Shown piece by piece: positions 28,775 to 37,082 of a stretch of 64,000 bases of DNA (position 1 is the first letter of the stretch; every line of letters starts with the position of its first letter). A program made the translations under genes and the position numbers. A model generated the notes under the pieces. It was not told the origin of the DNA, made no database searches, and saw nothing but the letters and a program-made list of their open reading frames with translations. Origin of the DNA: Sphingobacteriaceae bacterium (GTDB lineage Bacteria > Bacteroidota > Bacteroidia > B-17B0 > Aurantibacillaceae); NCBI GenBank assembly GCA_002319075.1, contig NVQB01000001.1:2604001-2668000 (forward strand). The letters are read 5' to 3'.

Positions 28775-29839
28775 ATGATCAAGTCTTTACCACCCGAAGG
28801 TCCTGTAGAAACGGTTAAAATCCTGCGCAAGCTAAATGAGGCGCATCGCTACCTAGCTGAGTTAAAAGGTGTGGCGGCGTCCATTCCAAACGAGCGTATC
28901 CTTATTGACACTTTGTCCTTGCAGGAGGCAAAGGATAGTTCTGCCATTGAAAATATCATTACTACCCACGATGAGATTTATCAGAGTGACTACGACCAAA
29001 GTTCTTTTACCTCCCCGGCAGCGAAGGAAGTTCACAGATATGCCCAAGCACTTAAGCTTGGCTTCGCCGAGGTCAAAGCTAAACCGTTTATTACCCTAAA
29101 TCTTATCTTGCAGATGCAAGAAGTAATAGAATCCAATAAGGCTGGTTTTAGAAAGGTGCCTGGTACAGTATTAAAAAATGAGCAGAACGGGGAGTTTATT
29201 TATACGCCACCTCAGCACCCAGATGAAATAAAGTCGCTCATGTCAGATCTCGAAAAATTTATCAATGACGATGAACTATACAAGGCAGATCCTTTAACGA
29301 AAATGGCAATTATTCACCATCAGTTCGAAAGCATACATCCGTTTTATGATGGCAATGGACGTACCGGTCGAATCATAAACATTTTGTACTTGATCAAATG
29401 CGAGCTTTTAAATCTTCCCATTCTCTATTTAAGTAGATATGTTATTAAGAACAAAAATTTATACTACCAACTGCTTCAGGACACACGGGTAAAAGGCGAG
29501 TGGGAGCCCTGGATTTTATATATGCTGGAAGGCGTTGCCCAAACGGCTAAGGAAACAATCGTGCTCGTGAAAGAGATCAAAAAGCTGATGATCGAGTACA
29601 AGCAGCTCATAAGAAGCAAGCAACCGAAAATATACAGCCAGGATCTCTTAAACAATCTTTTCAGGCACCCTTATACAAAGATTGAATATATTATGAATGA
29701 TCTGCAGGTGAGCCGCCTGACAGCGACCCGGTATTTAAATCTCTTAAGCGAAACAGGCATTCTCGAAAAGATAAAAATCGGAAGGAACAGTTATTATCTG
29801 AATAACCGATTGTTCTCTCTCTTGCACAACAAAAAGTAA
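28775..29839 (+). CDS. Fic family protein (AMP transferase) with winged-helix C-terminus
   Basis: A 354-residue Fic protein. The catalytic loop HPFYDGNGRTGR (188-199) matches HxFx(D/E)GNGRxxR in full, including the catalytic His188, so nucleotidyl transfer to a target hydroxyl is expected. An N-terminal SSAIEN segment (55-60) matches the (S/T)xxxE(G/N) inhibitory helix of class II Fic proteins, so it is probably self-inhibited. The C-terminal 70 or so residues form a winged helix (IEYIMNDLQVSRLTATRYLNLL) and may bind the palindromes just upstream. It lies in the tRNA-Lys island after the broken integrase. The target protein is unknown; a toxin-like or regulatory role is likely. Confidence 0.92.
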   Translation: MIKSLPPEGPVETVKILRKLNEAHRYLAELKGVAASIPNERILIDTLSLQEAKDSSAIENIITTHDEIYQSDYDQSSFTSPAAKEVHRYAQALKLGFAEVKAKPFITLNLILQMQEVIESNKAGFRKVPGTVLKNEQNGEFIYTPPQHPDEIKSLMSDLEKFINDDELYKADPLTKMAIIHHQFESIHPFYDGNGRTGRIINILYLIKCELLNLPILYLSRYVIKNKNLYYQLLQDTRVKGEWEPWILYMLEGVAQTAKETIVLVKEIKKLMIEYKQLIRSKQPKIYSQDLLNNLFRHPYTKIEYIMNDLQVSRLTATRYLNLLSETGILEKIKIGRNSYYLNNRLFSLLHNKK

Positions 29840-29949
29840 CGACTATAAATTTTTCAGCAGCGATTTAGTATAACAGATCACTACAGCGAGGCCTTCTACG
29901 TAGGCAAATTTGAACAATAGTATCCTTCTGGAAAATTAAAGTGCTCTGC

Positions 29950-30112
29950 TAAAGCTAAAATGGACAGAGGAGAATGGTAGGTGTAAAAGATCTTTTCGTC
30001 GCGATTCAAAATTATGAACCCATTTTCCGTTTTTCTTCCCGTCTAAATAGTTTCCGTCTACAGTCTGAAACGGGTAGTTGTTTCCTGAAGCCTCGCATTC
30101 ATAGTGAAACTT
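29950..30112 (-). pseudogene. Possible MORN/YwqK-type repeat gene fragment
   Basis: On the minus strand one frame reads GKFHYECEASGNNYPFQTV and then DGNYLDGKKNGKWVHNFES. The second part has the YxxGxKxGKW pattern of MORN-like (YwqK) repeats. No start codon or full-length frame surrounds it, so it looks like a remnant between the Fic and XRE genes. Boundaries are approximate. Confidence 0.35.
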
Positions 30113-30406
30113 CCCATTGTAAACTCTTTCGCTGTCTTCGTTCTCTTAAAGCAAAGTATAAAGCCTAAAAAACGCCGTAAGCCTATATCCGACCAAAAGG
30201 GATTGGAAGCCTTTGCGATTAATCTAAAAGAGGTAAGGGCGAAGTACGCATATAGTCAAGTGCAGCTTGCCTACGAAGCAGATTTATCTCTTAGTCAAAT
30301 CGCAAGAATTGAAACAGCTAAAATTAATCCTGGTCTCAGTGCAATTTTTGCGATAGCCAGGGCAATGAATGTTCCGTTGTCTGAGCTTTTTGATTTTAAA
30401 CTATGA
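30104..30406 (+). CDS. XRE-family helix-turn-helix transcriptional regulator
   Basis: A frame of 100 codons from a GTG at 30104. Residues 35-100 form a Cro/C1-type HTH domain: NLKEVRAKYAYSQVQLAYEADLSLSQIARIETAKINPGLSAIFAIARAMNVPLSELF, quoted in outline as helices around SQVQLAYEA and LSQIARIE. The first 20 or so residues do not look like the family and the true start may be further in, near the basic stretch KPKKRRKP. It is a short single-domain regulator, as often found in mobile elements. It may control the island genes, though no operator could be assigned. Confidence 0.8.
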   Translation: MKLPIVNSFAVFVLLKQSIKPKKRRKPISDQKGLEAFAINLKEVRAKYAYSQVQLAYEADLSLSQIARIETAKINPGLSAIFAIARAMNVPLSELFDFKL

Positions 30407-30524
30407 TAGCAGCTTGTTAACAAACTGCTATATAACATTAAAATTTCAAAATATTTTTACATCTCTTGAATTTATACGGTGGCTTTACCTGCAGATGTTT
30501 ATTGGTTTTCATCCATATAATTTT

Positions 30525-32777
30525 CTAGGCAGTCATTTCAATACTCTCAAAGTCTTGCCTCTCTTCATCAGTTAAGTTGAATGTGGTAAGTACTTTCGAC
30601 TTAAGCATATTAAATTCAGCGGTATACTTTACATTGTGTCGATATAGATCAAGAAGAAGGTAATTGTAGGTAACTTGATGTGCATTTTTTTCTGTAAGAT
30701 ATAGCGCTATTTTTATAGCCGTGTCGATATCTTTAAGTTTAAAATATATTACGGACAAATTATGAAGTTCGAGATTATCATTTCCCGAGTGCAAAATGTG
30801 ATTCTGCACAACTAGTTTGCGGAGAATAGTCGCTTGAATATTAAAACCCTTTTCTTCCATGAAATCTGAAAGTGTGCCTACCAAAGTGGTGAACCGATTT
30901 GTTACTAGGGTATCTTGAATTTCATTCAACCTTATCCGGTTATCTTCAATTTTTAGTAATGGTTGAAAGAATTGATTCGAGGATTGTAAAAAACAATCAA
31001 AAAAAAACTCTTTATAAAAATGTTCTAGGGAATCCGATAAGTGATGATGACCGAAAACATACTCTGAAAGCAAAACGAGTGATAAACTTAATTTTTCAAA
31101 TAGATTTGCATGGGAACTTAATATTGACTTTATATGTGATGAATAGTTACTCGAATCAGCACTATGCTTACCTGTTGAACTTCTTCTCGCACTCAAATCA
31201 ATGCCAAATAAGGCTTTCATCGCGACACACTTCCCTTGCAGATTTGTGGTATTAAAAATTTCGATGCAACGTTGAAATGTTTCTTCCGAACGATTTCGGG
31301 ATAATTGTCCCAAAGCTTTGATAAAATATAATCGCAAGTTAATGTCGCTTGGATAAGTTTTGTCTAATAAATGAGCGAGAGTTTCTGGATTCCCAGACCG
31401 GCACTGCAGAAACAACTCAATAATTGCTATTTTATCAGTTATCGCAATACCAACATCTAAAAGCTTGTTTTCAAAAAACGCGTGGACTTTTCTAAAGCTA
31501 TGATAGTGATAACTTTCGCTGCCCGATAGTGTTGGTATCACGACTTTCACTCGATCAATAACATCAGAATCAACAAAGCAATTCCAGAAATGACTACGCG
31601 CACTATCACTCTTTGTCTCAATCCATTGCCTATATTGCTCCTCATAGAGATTTATGTCATTTGGGGATTTATAGCTAGACGGTGTTTCTGGAAATGGCTC
31701 GCCATCGAAAGAAGATATTTCCAGAGCCACCATTTTTTCTACACCTTGTAATTTTTGGAATGGATCAAACAGATACTGCGTTAAATAATCTGTAGTGTGA
31801 CAAACTGACTTGAATATTGCTTTAAGTCTCTGATAGAATTCATGAAATTTGGTGAGGGTAATGCCATTTATAATTTCCTCCAACTCGCTAACTGTAAATG
31901 TGGTGTCGATATGACCACATACTTTGTTGCGCGCATACCTTAATTCCGAAATGTGATCGTTAAGCTTGAAATTAAGTTTGAATTGAGCTAATATTTCATC
32001 AGCTTCTCGAGTGCCATCATCTATATTACTTGTAATGTGAAAATCGAAACCCGCTTCATACTGTGAAGACGTATCTGTAATATCAGTTCGTGTAAAGAAA
32101 TTATCTACATAACTCAATAGATCTGTAATAAATAATTTAATAAAAGGAGCTACAATATCAGTATCATTTTTTAATTGCTCAATCATTGTCCACTCATAAT
32201 CTATTAGCAGTTCTAAAGACTTAAGAACACCCGCTTTTGTATGAATCATACTGAAATTCAAGAGACCACCAGAGTTTGGCCGCGTGAGCGAAAGAATATC
32301 TGATGCAATACTGGGAATTTGCTCAAGATTAAATTTTTCATTAACATCAATGATTTTTGAAGTAATACCAAGTGTGATAGTTGCTGGCAAATAGGGTATA
32401 AATCCGGGAACAAAATTAAATTGACCATATATATCAATAGGTACTTTAGTAAAAAAACTCGCCTTATCTGCGTTTATGTCAGACCAAGCCTCCAATCTTT
32501 TACCAAAATCCAAGTACTGGAAATGAGCTCCATATTTGTCCCGCTGCAACTTGAAATGGTCATTGTAAAGTTCTTGCAAGGTATTTAACTCCTTTTTGAT
32601 TGCTTTGCTATTTAGAGTATGCTTATTTACTGAGAAGCCTAATTTCAGAAAATCATCTATACGCATAGCGATCAATCTAGCTATCGATCTCTTAAAAAAA
32701 GTAGAATTATTTATAGCGAGGATATGTGATGTAACATCAATTTCTTTTAATATATAGTGTAAGTGATAAATGCTCAT
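30525..32777 (-). CDS. Unrecognised 750-aa island protein with two HEPN-like R-x5-H motifs
   Basis: A 750-residue, mostly helical, soluble protein of no family I recognise. Two segments look like HEPN ribonuclease motifs: RDKYGAH (Arg79-His85), followed by a Trp-containing helix, and RNKVCGH (Arg283-His289) followed by ID. Both are R-polar-x4-H in helical context. The C-terminal 250 or so residues resemble helical repeats (NLSVIYFKLKDIDTAIKIALYLTEKN), possibly TPR-like. The upstream TIGR02391-family gene ends 6 bases before its ATG on the same strand, so the two form a unit. A defence role is inferred from the neighbours; enzymatic activity is unproven. Codon use is AT-rich compared with the flanking chromosome. 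Confidence 0.85.
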   Translation of the reverse strand: MSIYHLHYILKEIDVTSHILAINNSTFFKRSIARLIAMRIDDFLKLGFSVNKHTLNSKAIKKELNTLQELYNDHFKLQRDKYGAHFQYLDFGKRLEAWSDINADKASFFTKVPIDIYGQFNFVPGFIPYLPATITLGITSKIIDVNEKFNLEQIPSIASDILSLTRPNSGGLLNFSMIHTKAGVLKSLELLIDYEWTMIEQLKNDTDIVAPFIKLFITDLLSYVDNFFTRTDITDTSSQYEAGFDFHITSNIDDGTREADEILAQFKLNFKLNDHISELRYARNKVCGHIDTTFTVSELEEIINGITLTKFHEFYQRLKAIFKSVCHTTDYLTQYLFDPFQKLQGVEKMVALEISSFDGEPFPETPSSYKSPNDINLYEEQYRQWIETKSDSARSHFWNCFVDSDVIDRVKVVIPTLSGSESYHYHSFRKVHAFFENKLLDVGIAITDKIAIIELFLQCRSGNPETLAHLLDKTYPSDINLRLYFIKALGQLSRNRSEETFQRCIEIFNTTNLQGKCVAMKALFGIDLSARRSSTGKHSADSSNYSSHIKSILSSHANLFEKLSLSLVLLSEYVFGHHHLSDSLEHFYKEFFFDCFLQSSNQFFQPLLKIEDNRIRLNEIQDTLVTNRFTTLVGTLSDFMEEKGFNIQATILRKLVVQNHILHSGNDNLELHNLSVIYFKLKDIDTAIKIALYLTEKNAHQVTYNYLLLDLYRHNVKYTAEFNMLKSKVLTTFNLTDEERQDFESIEMTA

Positions 32778-32783
32778 GAAAAA

Positions 32784-33584
32784 CTAGTGAATCTTATTTA
32801 GTTTCTTGTGTATTAATGAAATTGTTGTCATTATGTCTAATGCTTCGTCTTCGGTTATCGCCCATACCACTTTTGGAGCATGCGCTGTCGTGTTTCTAAA
32901 CATGCCGAAAACTCCTTTAATCAAATTAGCAAATCCTTTTTGTTCACTTTGTTCTGTTTCGGTTTGTAAAGAATTTATTTTAATCAGTGGCGTATTAACT
33001 GATAGAGCTTTTTCAACTAATTCTGAACCATCAAGATTTAGGTTCGTCCTTTGCCGTATTTCTTCAGCAATACTTTTAACAGCCTCAAAAACTGAATGGA
33101 AATAGTTCTCAGTGATTAGTTCCGAATTGCAATACTCGTAAATTTTATGGTGGATATTTCTACTTTCCAGTTTAGATTTAAATCTATTTATTCGCTGTTC
33201 TGCTTCAGTTATAGTTTTGGAAGTTGTTACTGGGTTAAACACTCCCGCATCGTTAAGCATTAAACCAATAAAAGAAAGCCGCTTGTTCAATTCTGCTCTA
33301 ATACTTTCGTATTTATCATTCTGTCCTATATAGCGAGAGGGCTTCATCGCTAGATTAATGAATTTTAAAATACAATTCGAATTTTGATTTTTATTTTGAT
33401 AGTTAACGAAACTGTTATGAAGTCGTTTCCATTTTGTGTTTGCAGGATCAATGTCACTAAGCCCTGATTCAGGAATGAACTTAGATAACTCTGTTCCGGT
33501 TAGTCCTTGTCCTGTATCAGCTAAAATTTTTGCCAGCGCTTCTAAAGTACCACTTTCGATTGGGTTAAATATTTTTTTTGTCAT
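32784..33584 (-). CDS. TIGR02391 (Ymh-like) family protein with HEPN-type motif
   Basis: A 266-residue protein. The ATG at 33584 is preferred to a TTG eight codons upstream. The C-terminal 130 or so residues match the TIGR02391 family pattern: SELVEKAL, then GVFGMFRNTTAH and EDEALDIMTTISLIHKKL. Arg230-Asn-x3-His235 is an R-x4-H motif of the HEPN type. Family members are often found in defence and mobile regions; their biochemical role is not established to my knowledge. The N-terminal half (QGLTGTELSKFIPESGL) may be a small helical recognition domain. It is the upstream partner of the 750-aa protein, 6 bases away. Confidence 0.85.
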   Translation of the reverse strand: MTKKIFNPIESGTLEALAKILADTGQGLTGTELSKFIPESGLSDIDPANTKWKRLHNSFVNYQNKNQNSNCILKFINLAMKPSRYIGQNDKYESIRAELNKRLSFIGLMLNDAGVFNPVTTSKTITEAEQRINRFKSKLESRNIHHKIYEYCNSELITENYFHSVFEAVKSIAEEIRQRTNLNLDGSELVEKALSVNTPLIKINSLQTETEQSEQKGFANLIKGVFGMFRNTTAHAPKVVWAITEDEALDIMTTISLIHKKLNKIH

Positions 33585-33675
33585 ATATTCTAATACATTG
33601 TTTTTCAAATTGTTTAAAACTCTTACTGTTAGGTCAAACTGTTCTTCACGATTGAATCTAACTATGTTATTATTC

Positions 33676-33768
33676 TCAACATGAGGCTTTCGAACTAAAT
33701 ACTAAATTTGTTATAAATTTTCCAACGGGAAGTTCTTCCCACTCAATATTGGGTTGTAATTTTTGCAT
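33676..33768 (-). CDS. Possible 30-aa ORF or gene remnant
   Basis: ATG at 33768 opens a 30-residue frame (MQKLQPNIEWEELPVGKFI then TNLVFSSKASC) that ends in TGA. Its composition looks like protein rather than random AT-rich spacer, and it precedes the TIGR02391 gene on the same strand by about 90 bases. It could be a small peptide or the N-terminal stub of a lost gene. No family is recognised. Confidence 0.25.
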   Translation of the reverse strand: MQKLQPNIEWEELPVGKFITNLVFSSKASC

Positions 33769-33828
33769 GATTATAATTACTAAGATAAAGAATAAGTTAT
33801 ATAGGAAGGACTTTAATAGAGAGAATGA

Positions 33829-35187
33829 ATGATAGAAGACATTAAATACAAAGGATACTGGAAATTGCCCACAGATTCAGATTATAAGGTTAGTGGTGAA
33901 CTTTCATTTACTAAGGAAACAGGGATTCAATTGGCTCTACTTGGTAGTTTGACCGGAAAACATAGTGGACGTCAAAATTATAAAGCTATACAAGGGTTCA
34001 CGTCTGATGGAAAGTTAATCACTGTGTTCGACTGCAATGGCGCGAGCGGTCATTCTAATCCAGGATTTACAACCTCATCTTTCAGAGGAGAGTTTATGTT
34101 CGTTGGAGCCCATTATTCAAAGTTGGAAGATCTTATAATTGAAAATACTGCAATCCACTTTTTGCTTTTAGATCAGTGGGTTGATATACACGGTATAGAA
34201 ATTACGGAACTAGAATACAAACCTTATAGAGTTCAAACAACATATACTCATCCGCCAAGCATATCATTGTACTCAGACGATGAAAAAGAAATTCTCATTT
34301 GGTTTAGTTCAACCAATCCCTTAATGGGAGATATTTTGGACATTACTATCGCACAAAAGATTTATATTAACATCAATTATAAATCTCCTACAACTGTCAA
34401 AGTAATATTAACGGACATTCAGAAGTTTCGAAACTTCTTGTCATTCGGATTATCAAGAACTATAGTTCCGACGGAAATAAAATTGTATCCCAAGGCTGGT
34501 GAGCATGGGTCACAGTTCATTTATAAAGAAAGTTATTATCCTAAGATTAATAATGCTAAGGAACATATATTTGATTACACAACACTTTTTAAATATCTTC
34601 ATATTCAAAAAAATGCTCATGAAGTTGTAGAGAGATGGTTTCAAAAATATGAGATACTAAGACCTGTTTTTGATCGCTATTTTGATTGCATTTATAACCC
34701 TACACTTTATGAAGTCAATCAGTTTCTAAATCTAATGTTTGCGATAGAAACCTATCATCGACGGACAACTGTTTCGCATAGTTTCCCCGTAGAAAAATTC
34801 GAAGAATTAAAAAACACTCTTGCTGTAGCACTCCCACAAGGAAAAGAATACTCTGAATGGTTCAAGAATAAGTTTAGCTATGCAAATGAGGTTTCTCTAC
34901 GGCAGCGTTTGAAGGATGTTTTTAAAGAATTCAAAGAAGTTCTGGACGAACTCGAATCCAAACCTAAAGAATTTATTTCGAAAATAGTGCAAACCAGGAA
35001 TTATTATGTGCACTATGACGAGTCTTCAAAATCCGGCATAGTAACTGAAGAAGAATTCGAGTCGGTTAATTCTACACTTGTAATTATCTTGCAGTTGGTA
35101 CTACTTAAAGAACTCGGTTTTAATATGGAAGATAGTAAGGCGGCAGTTAAAAGATCCTTGCCGAACTGGCATAGATTTAAACATTAG
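33829..35187 (+). CDS. ApeA-like HEPN antiphage protein
   Basis: A 452-residue protein with the ApeA layout. The N-terminal domain (about 1-300) is beta-rich with GELSFTKETG, KLEDLIIEN and a QWVDIHGIEI region, as in ApeA N-terminal domain proteins. A C-terminal Apea-like HEPN domain (about 300-440) has the ribonuclease motif RNYYVH (Arg390-His395), preceded by LRQRLKDVFKEF. ApeA is a reported single-gene antiphage defence protein acting by abortive infection through its HEPN RNase. Here it is a stand-alone gene, divergent from the TIGR02391 pair and convergent with the DUF4238 pair. The family call is from pattern; phage specificity is unknown. Confidence 0.8.
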   Translation: MIEDIKYKGYWKLPTDSDYKVSGELSFTKETGIQLALLGSLTGKHSGRQNYKAIQGFTSDGKLITVFDCNGASGHSNPGFTTSSFRGEFMFVGAHYSKLEDLIIENTAIHFLLLDQWVDIHGIEITELEYKPYRVQTTYTHPPSISLYSDDEKEILIWFSSTNPLMGDILDITIAQKIYININYKSPTTVKVILTDIQKFRNFLSFGLSRTIVPTEIKLYPKAGEHGSQFIYKESYYPKINNAKEHIFDYTTLFKYLHIQKNAHEVVERWFQKYEILRPVFDRYFDCIYNPTLYEVNQFLNLMFAIETYHRRTTVSHSFPVEKFEELKNTLAVALPQGKEYSEWFKNKFSYANEVSLRQRLKDVFKEFKEVLDELESKPKEFISKIVQTRNYYVHYDESSKSGIVTEEEFESVNSTLVIILQLVLLKELGFNMEDSKAAVKRSLPNWHRFKH

Positions 35188-35217
35188 AAGAACAACACAC
35201 ATGTAGTTAACCCATAA

Positions 35218-36141
35218 TTACTTTTTAAGAAAATCTTCTCCGAGAAATTGTTTTTTTGGAGAGTAAAATTGCTTTTCGGTCTGGTTGATTGTTTGCAGAT
35301 TTACATCTTTGACAATGGTAGAATCGACGTCTAAGGTATAAGGCAAGTTTTGGTGCGTCGCTAAAAAGCAGGTGTGTATGCCTAATGGAAGTGTAACAAA
35401 ATTTCGTTGCTCCAAATGTCCTAACGTCCTTTGTCCTGGCGTTGCTGGATTGTTTGATAAATAGTATGGGTTGTCTGAAGTTACAAAATAATCGTTACCC
35501 TTGGAGTAAAGAAAAGTCCAATTCATATTAAGTAGTGCGTTTGCGCCGGCTTCAATAGTTTCAAGCAAAAAGGACTTGGTCATGTCCGCAGTATTAAATT
35601 CCCAATGATCTGGATTAAAAAATTCTTGAGTGTATTCCTCCGACAAATTAAATTTTGCTTTAATATTTTCAAATGCCTTTTCGTTCGTATGATATGCTCC
35701 AATAATTTGTTTCAAAACATTAGAAGAGAATCCACTCATTGCATTTATAAATGAAGGTACTCTGGTTCTCATAAGCATAGAGAATATTGAAAAAAGTGAT
35801 TTTTCTTCTTCTGTGAGCGGTATTCTTTTATGGATTTTATTTTTTATGATTGTTGAGACGAGGTTTTCTATCTCAGCAAGTTTTTTTTCGATAAGATCAA
35901 TTTTATTTCCATCATCGTCGCTAATAACATAATAATCATCTATAAAGCCCACGTTTTTGGTCCCCTTGTGCGCCCATTTTTTTGTTGCCTTAGTATAATA
36001 CCAAATTTCTTTACTTCTACCCTCGGGAATGTTAGGGTCCAAAAATAGTTTTAGATAAAATTCTGGAACAATATGTCCTTTAGCCATTAATGAATTTTCA
36101 AAGTGCAAATACTTATGGGATTCTGCCATAAGGGCAGTCAT
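35218..36141 (-). CDS. DUF4238 family protein
   Basis: A 307-residue soluble protein. MAKGHIVPEFYLKLF (from residue 19) matches the opening HYxPxFYLxxF pattern of DUF4238. The middle holds KIDLIEKKLAEIEN and a helical segment with SIFSMLMRTRVPSF. The late TSDNPYYL and LPLGIHTCFLA segments are also typical. ATG at 36141 overlaps the upstream gene stop by four bases; Met19 (36087) is an alternative start. DUF4238 proteins have no firmly known biochemical function that I can name, but often lie in accessory regions. Coupling with the 36138 gene suggests a two-gene unit such as toxin-antitoxin or defence. Confidence 0.85.
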   Translation of the reverse strand: MTALMAESHKYLHFENSLMAKGHIVPEFYLKLFLDPNIPEGRSKEIWYYTKATKKWAHKGTKNVGFIDDYYVISDDDGNKIDLIEKKLAEIENLVSTIIKNKIHKRIPLTEEEKSLFSIFSMLMRTRVPSFINAMSGFSSNVLKQIIGAYHTNEKAFENIKAKFNLSEEYTQEFFNPDHWEFNTADMTKSFLLETIEAGANALLNMNWTFLYSKGNDYFVTSDNPYYLSNNPATPGQRTLGHLEQRNFVTLPLGIHTCFLATHQNLPYTLDVDSTIVKDVNLQTINQTEKQFYSPKKQFLGEDFLKK

Positions 36142-36698
36142 AATTTTATTTCATATTGAGGCATAAGCCCCATTACTGTATTTTTATTGTGGGTTGTTAA
36201 AGATGATGCGCCAAAAAGAGTTGGGCCCGGAAAAATATTTACCAGTCCATGCGTCTCATGTGAATGGTACAAGTTAACTAGAAAAAGTCCTGATACTGCT
36301 TTCAACACATTTTCCAGTTTTGCATGTTTGTAGTGAGTATGCCGCTGATGTTTTACTTTATTGTTTCCGGTCCACCAGTCAGGTGTTTTATCTTTTTTCC
36401 ATTCAGAAAAGGGCACATAGCCAATTTCAAATTTTAAAATGTCGACCTCAGTCTTCAATAGTTTGGGAAATTTTTTCCGAAAGAAGCGTCTATAGCCAGC
36501 TTCATTTTCGGCTTTGTCCCCATACTTTGCACAAATTTGTTTTAAAATGACGTCAATTTCTTGTGTTGCTGTCATAAGTATTCTTGCGGTTTCAATGGAA
36601 TAGCATTCGTAGTTATCAGGAGAAAATTCAATATAACGACTTAATTTATGCACGTCCTGTTCGATCGAGAGAAAATACGTCCAATGCGATAAACTCAT
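36138..36698 (-). CDS. Unrecognised island protein with NKVKHxR motif, partner of DUF4238
   Basis: A 186-residue helical protein. ATG at 36698 (MSLSHWTYF) is preferred over an in-frame ATG at 36743 because the added residues look unlike the rest and the leader before 36698 is A-rich. Visible features are YSIETARILMTATQEIDVILKQI and then DWWTGNNKVKHQRHTHY, followed by helical KLENVLKAVSGLFLVNLY. The NKVKHxR element and all-helical makeup resemble HEPN-like proteins, but no canonical R-x4-6-H is certain. It ends in ATGA overlap with the DUF4238 gene, so both are translated together. Confidence 0.75.
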   Translation of the reverse strand: MSLSHWTYFLSIEQDVHKLSRYIEFSPDNYECYSIETARILMTATQEIDVILKQICAKYGDKAENEAGYRRFFRKKFPKLLKTEVDILKFEIGYVPFSEWKKDKTPDWWTGNNKVKHQRHTHYKHAKLENVLKAVSGLFLVNLYHSHETHGLVNIFPGPTLFGASSLTTHNKNTVMGLMPQYEIKL

Positions 36699-36804
36699 AA
36701 AGTTCTTTTTTGTTGTGTGATATAATAAATATACGCCTATCATCTGTACTTTGCAAAATAGCCTAATTAGCTAATTTCACTAATCCTAAGGCATGAAAAC
36801 GAGC

Positions 36805-36848
36805 GAAAACTGAAACATTGTGAAAACTGAAACATTTACTGAAACATT
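36805..36848. repeat. Short direct repeats near the right island end
   Basis: GAAAACTGAAACATT occurs at 36805-36819 and 36822-36836, and its inner CTGAAACATT a third time at 36839-36848 (spacing 17 and 12 bases). Such arrays near island ends can be arm-type recombinase or excisionase sites. Nothing else was recognised between 36744 and 36960. Confidence 0.5.
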
Positions 36849-37000
36849 TTTGAGCAGAAATAAGCGGAAATGATCACAAATGAGCAATAAAAGGCTTGAA
36901 AACCAATAAAAAAGCCTTGGTAACAGTGTTAGTTTTGATTGTGAGGATTAACTGCGTTGATCCCATAGGGCATGTCAAAGGTCATAATTCAAAAACTCAC

Positions 37001-37023
37001 CGCCTTTCAGGCGTTGTTTTTTT
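37001..37023 (+). terminator. Small hairpin with T-run
   Basis: CGCCT-TTC-AGGCG (37001-37013) is followed by TTG and a run of seven T. It is a possible terminator for plus-strand transcription, partly overlapping the larger palindrome that starts at 37018. Confidence 0.5.
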
Positions 37024-37082
37024 GTTTTCCAAACACTTCACTGAAAAGCAAAGCTTTTCGCTTGTGTCTGGAAAACAAAAAA
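37018..37082. repeat. 65-bp palindromic element within the right attachment region
   Basis: Outer arms of 14 bases (TTTTTTGTTTTCCA at 37018-37031; TGGAAAACAAAAAA at 37069-37082) are perfect reverse complements. ACAC/GTGT (37033-37036, 37064-37067) extends them, and an inner hairpin GAAAAGC-AAA-GCTTTTC (37043-37059) fills the centre. The left attachment region lacks this element, so it looks like an insertion splitting the longer repeat. Confidence 0.65.

Noticed and set aside
29974-30168. Plus-strand 64-codon frame before the XRE gene
   Set aside because: It overlaps a better minus-strand MORN-like reading and has no family sequence or start context.
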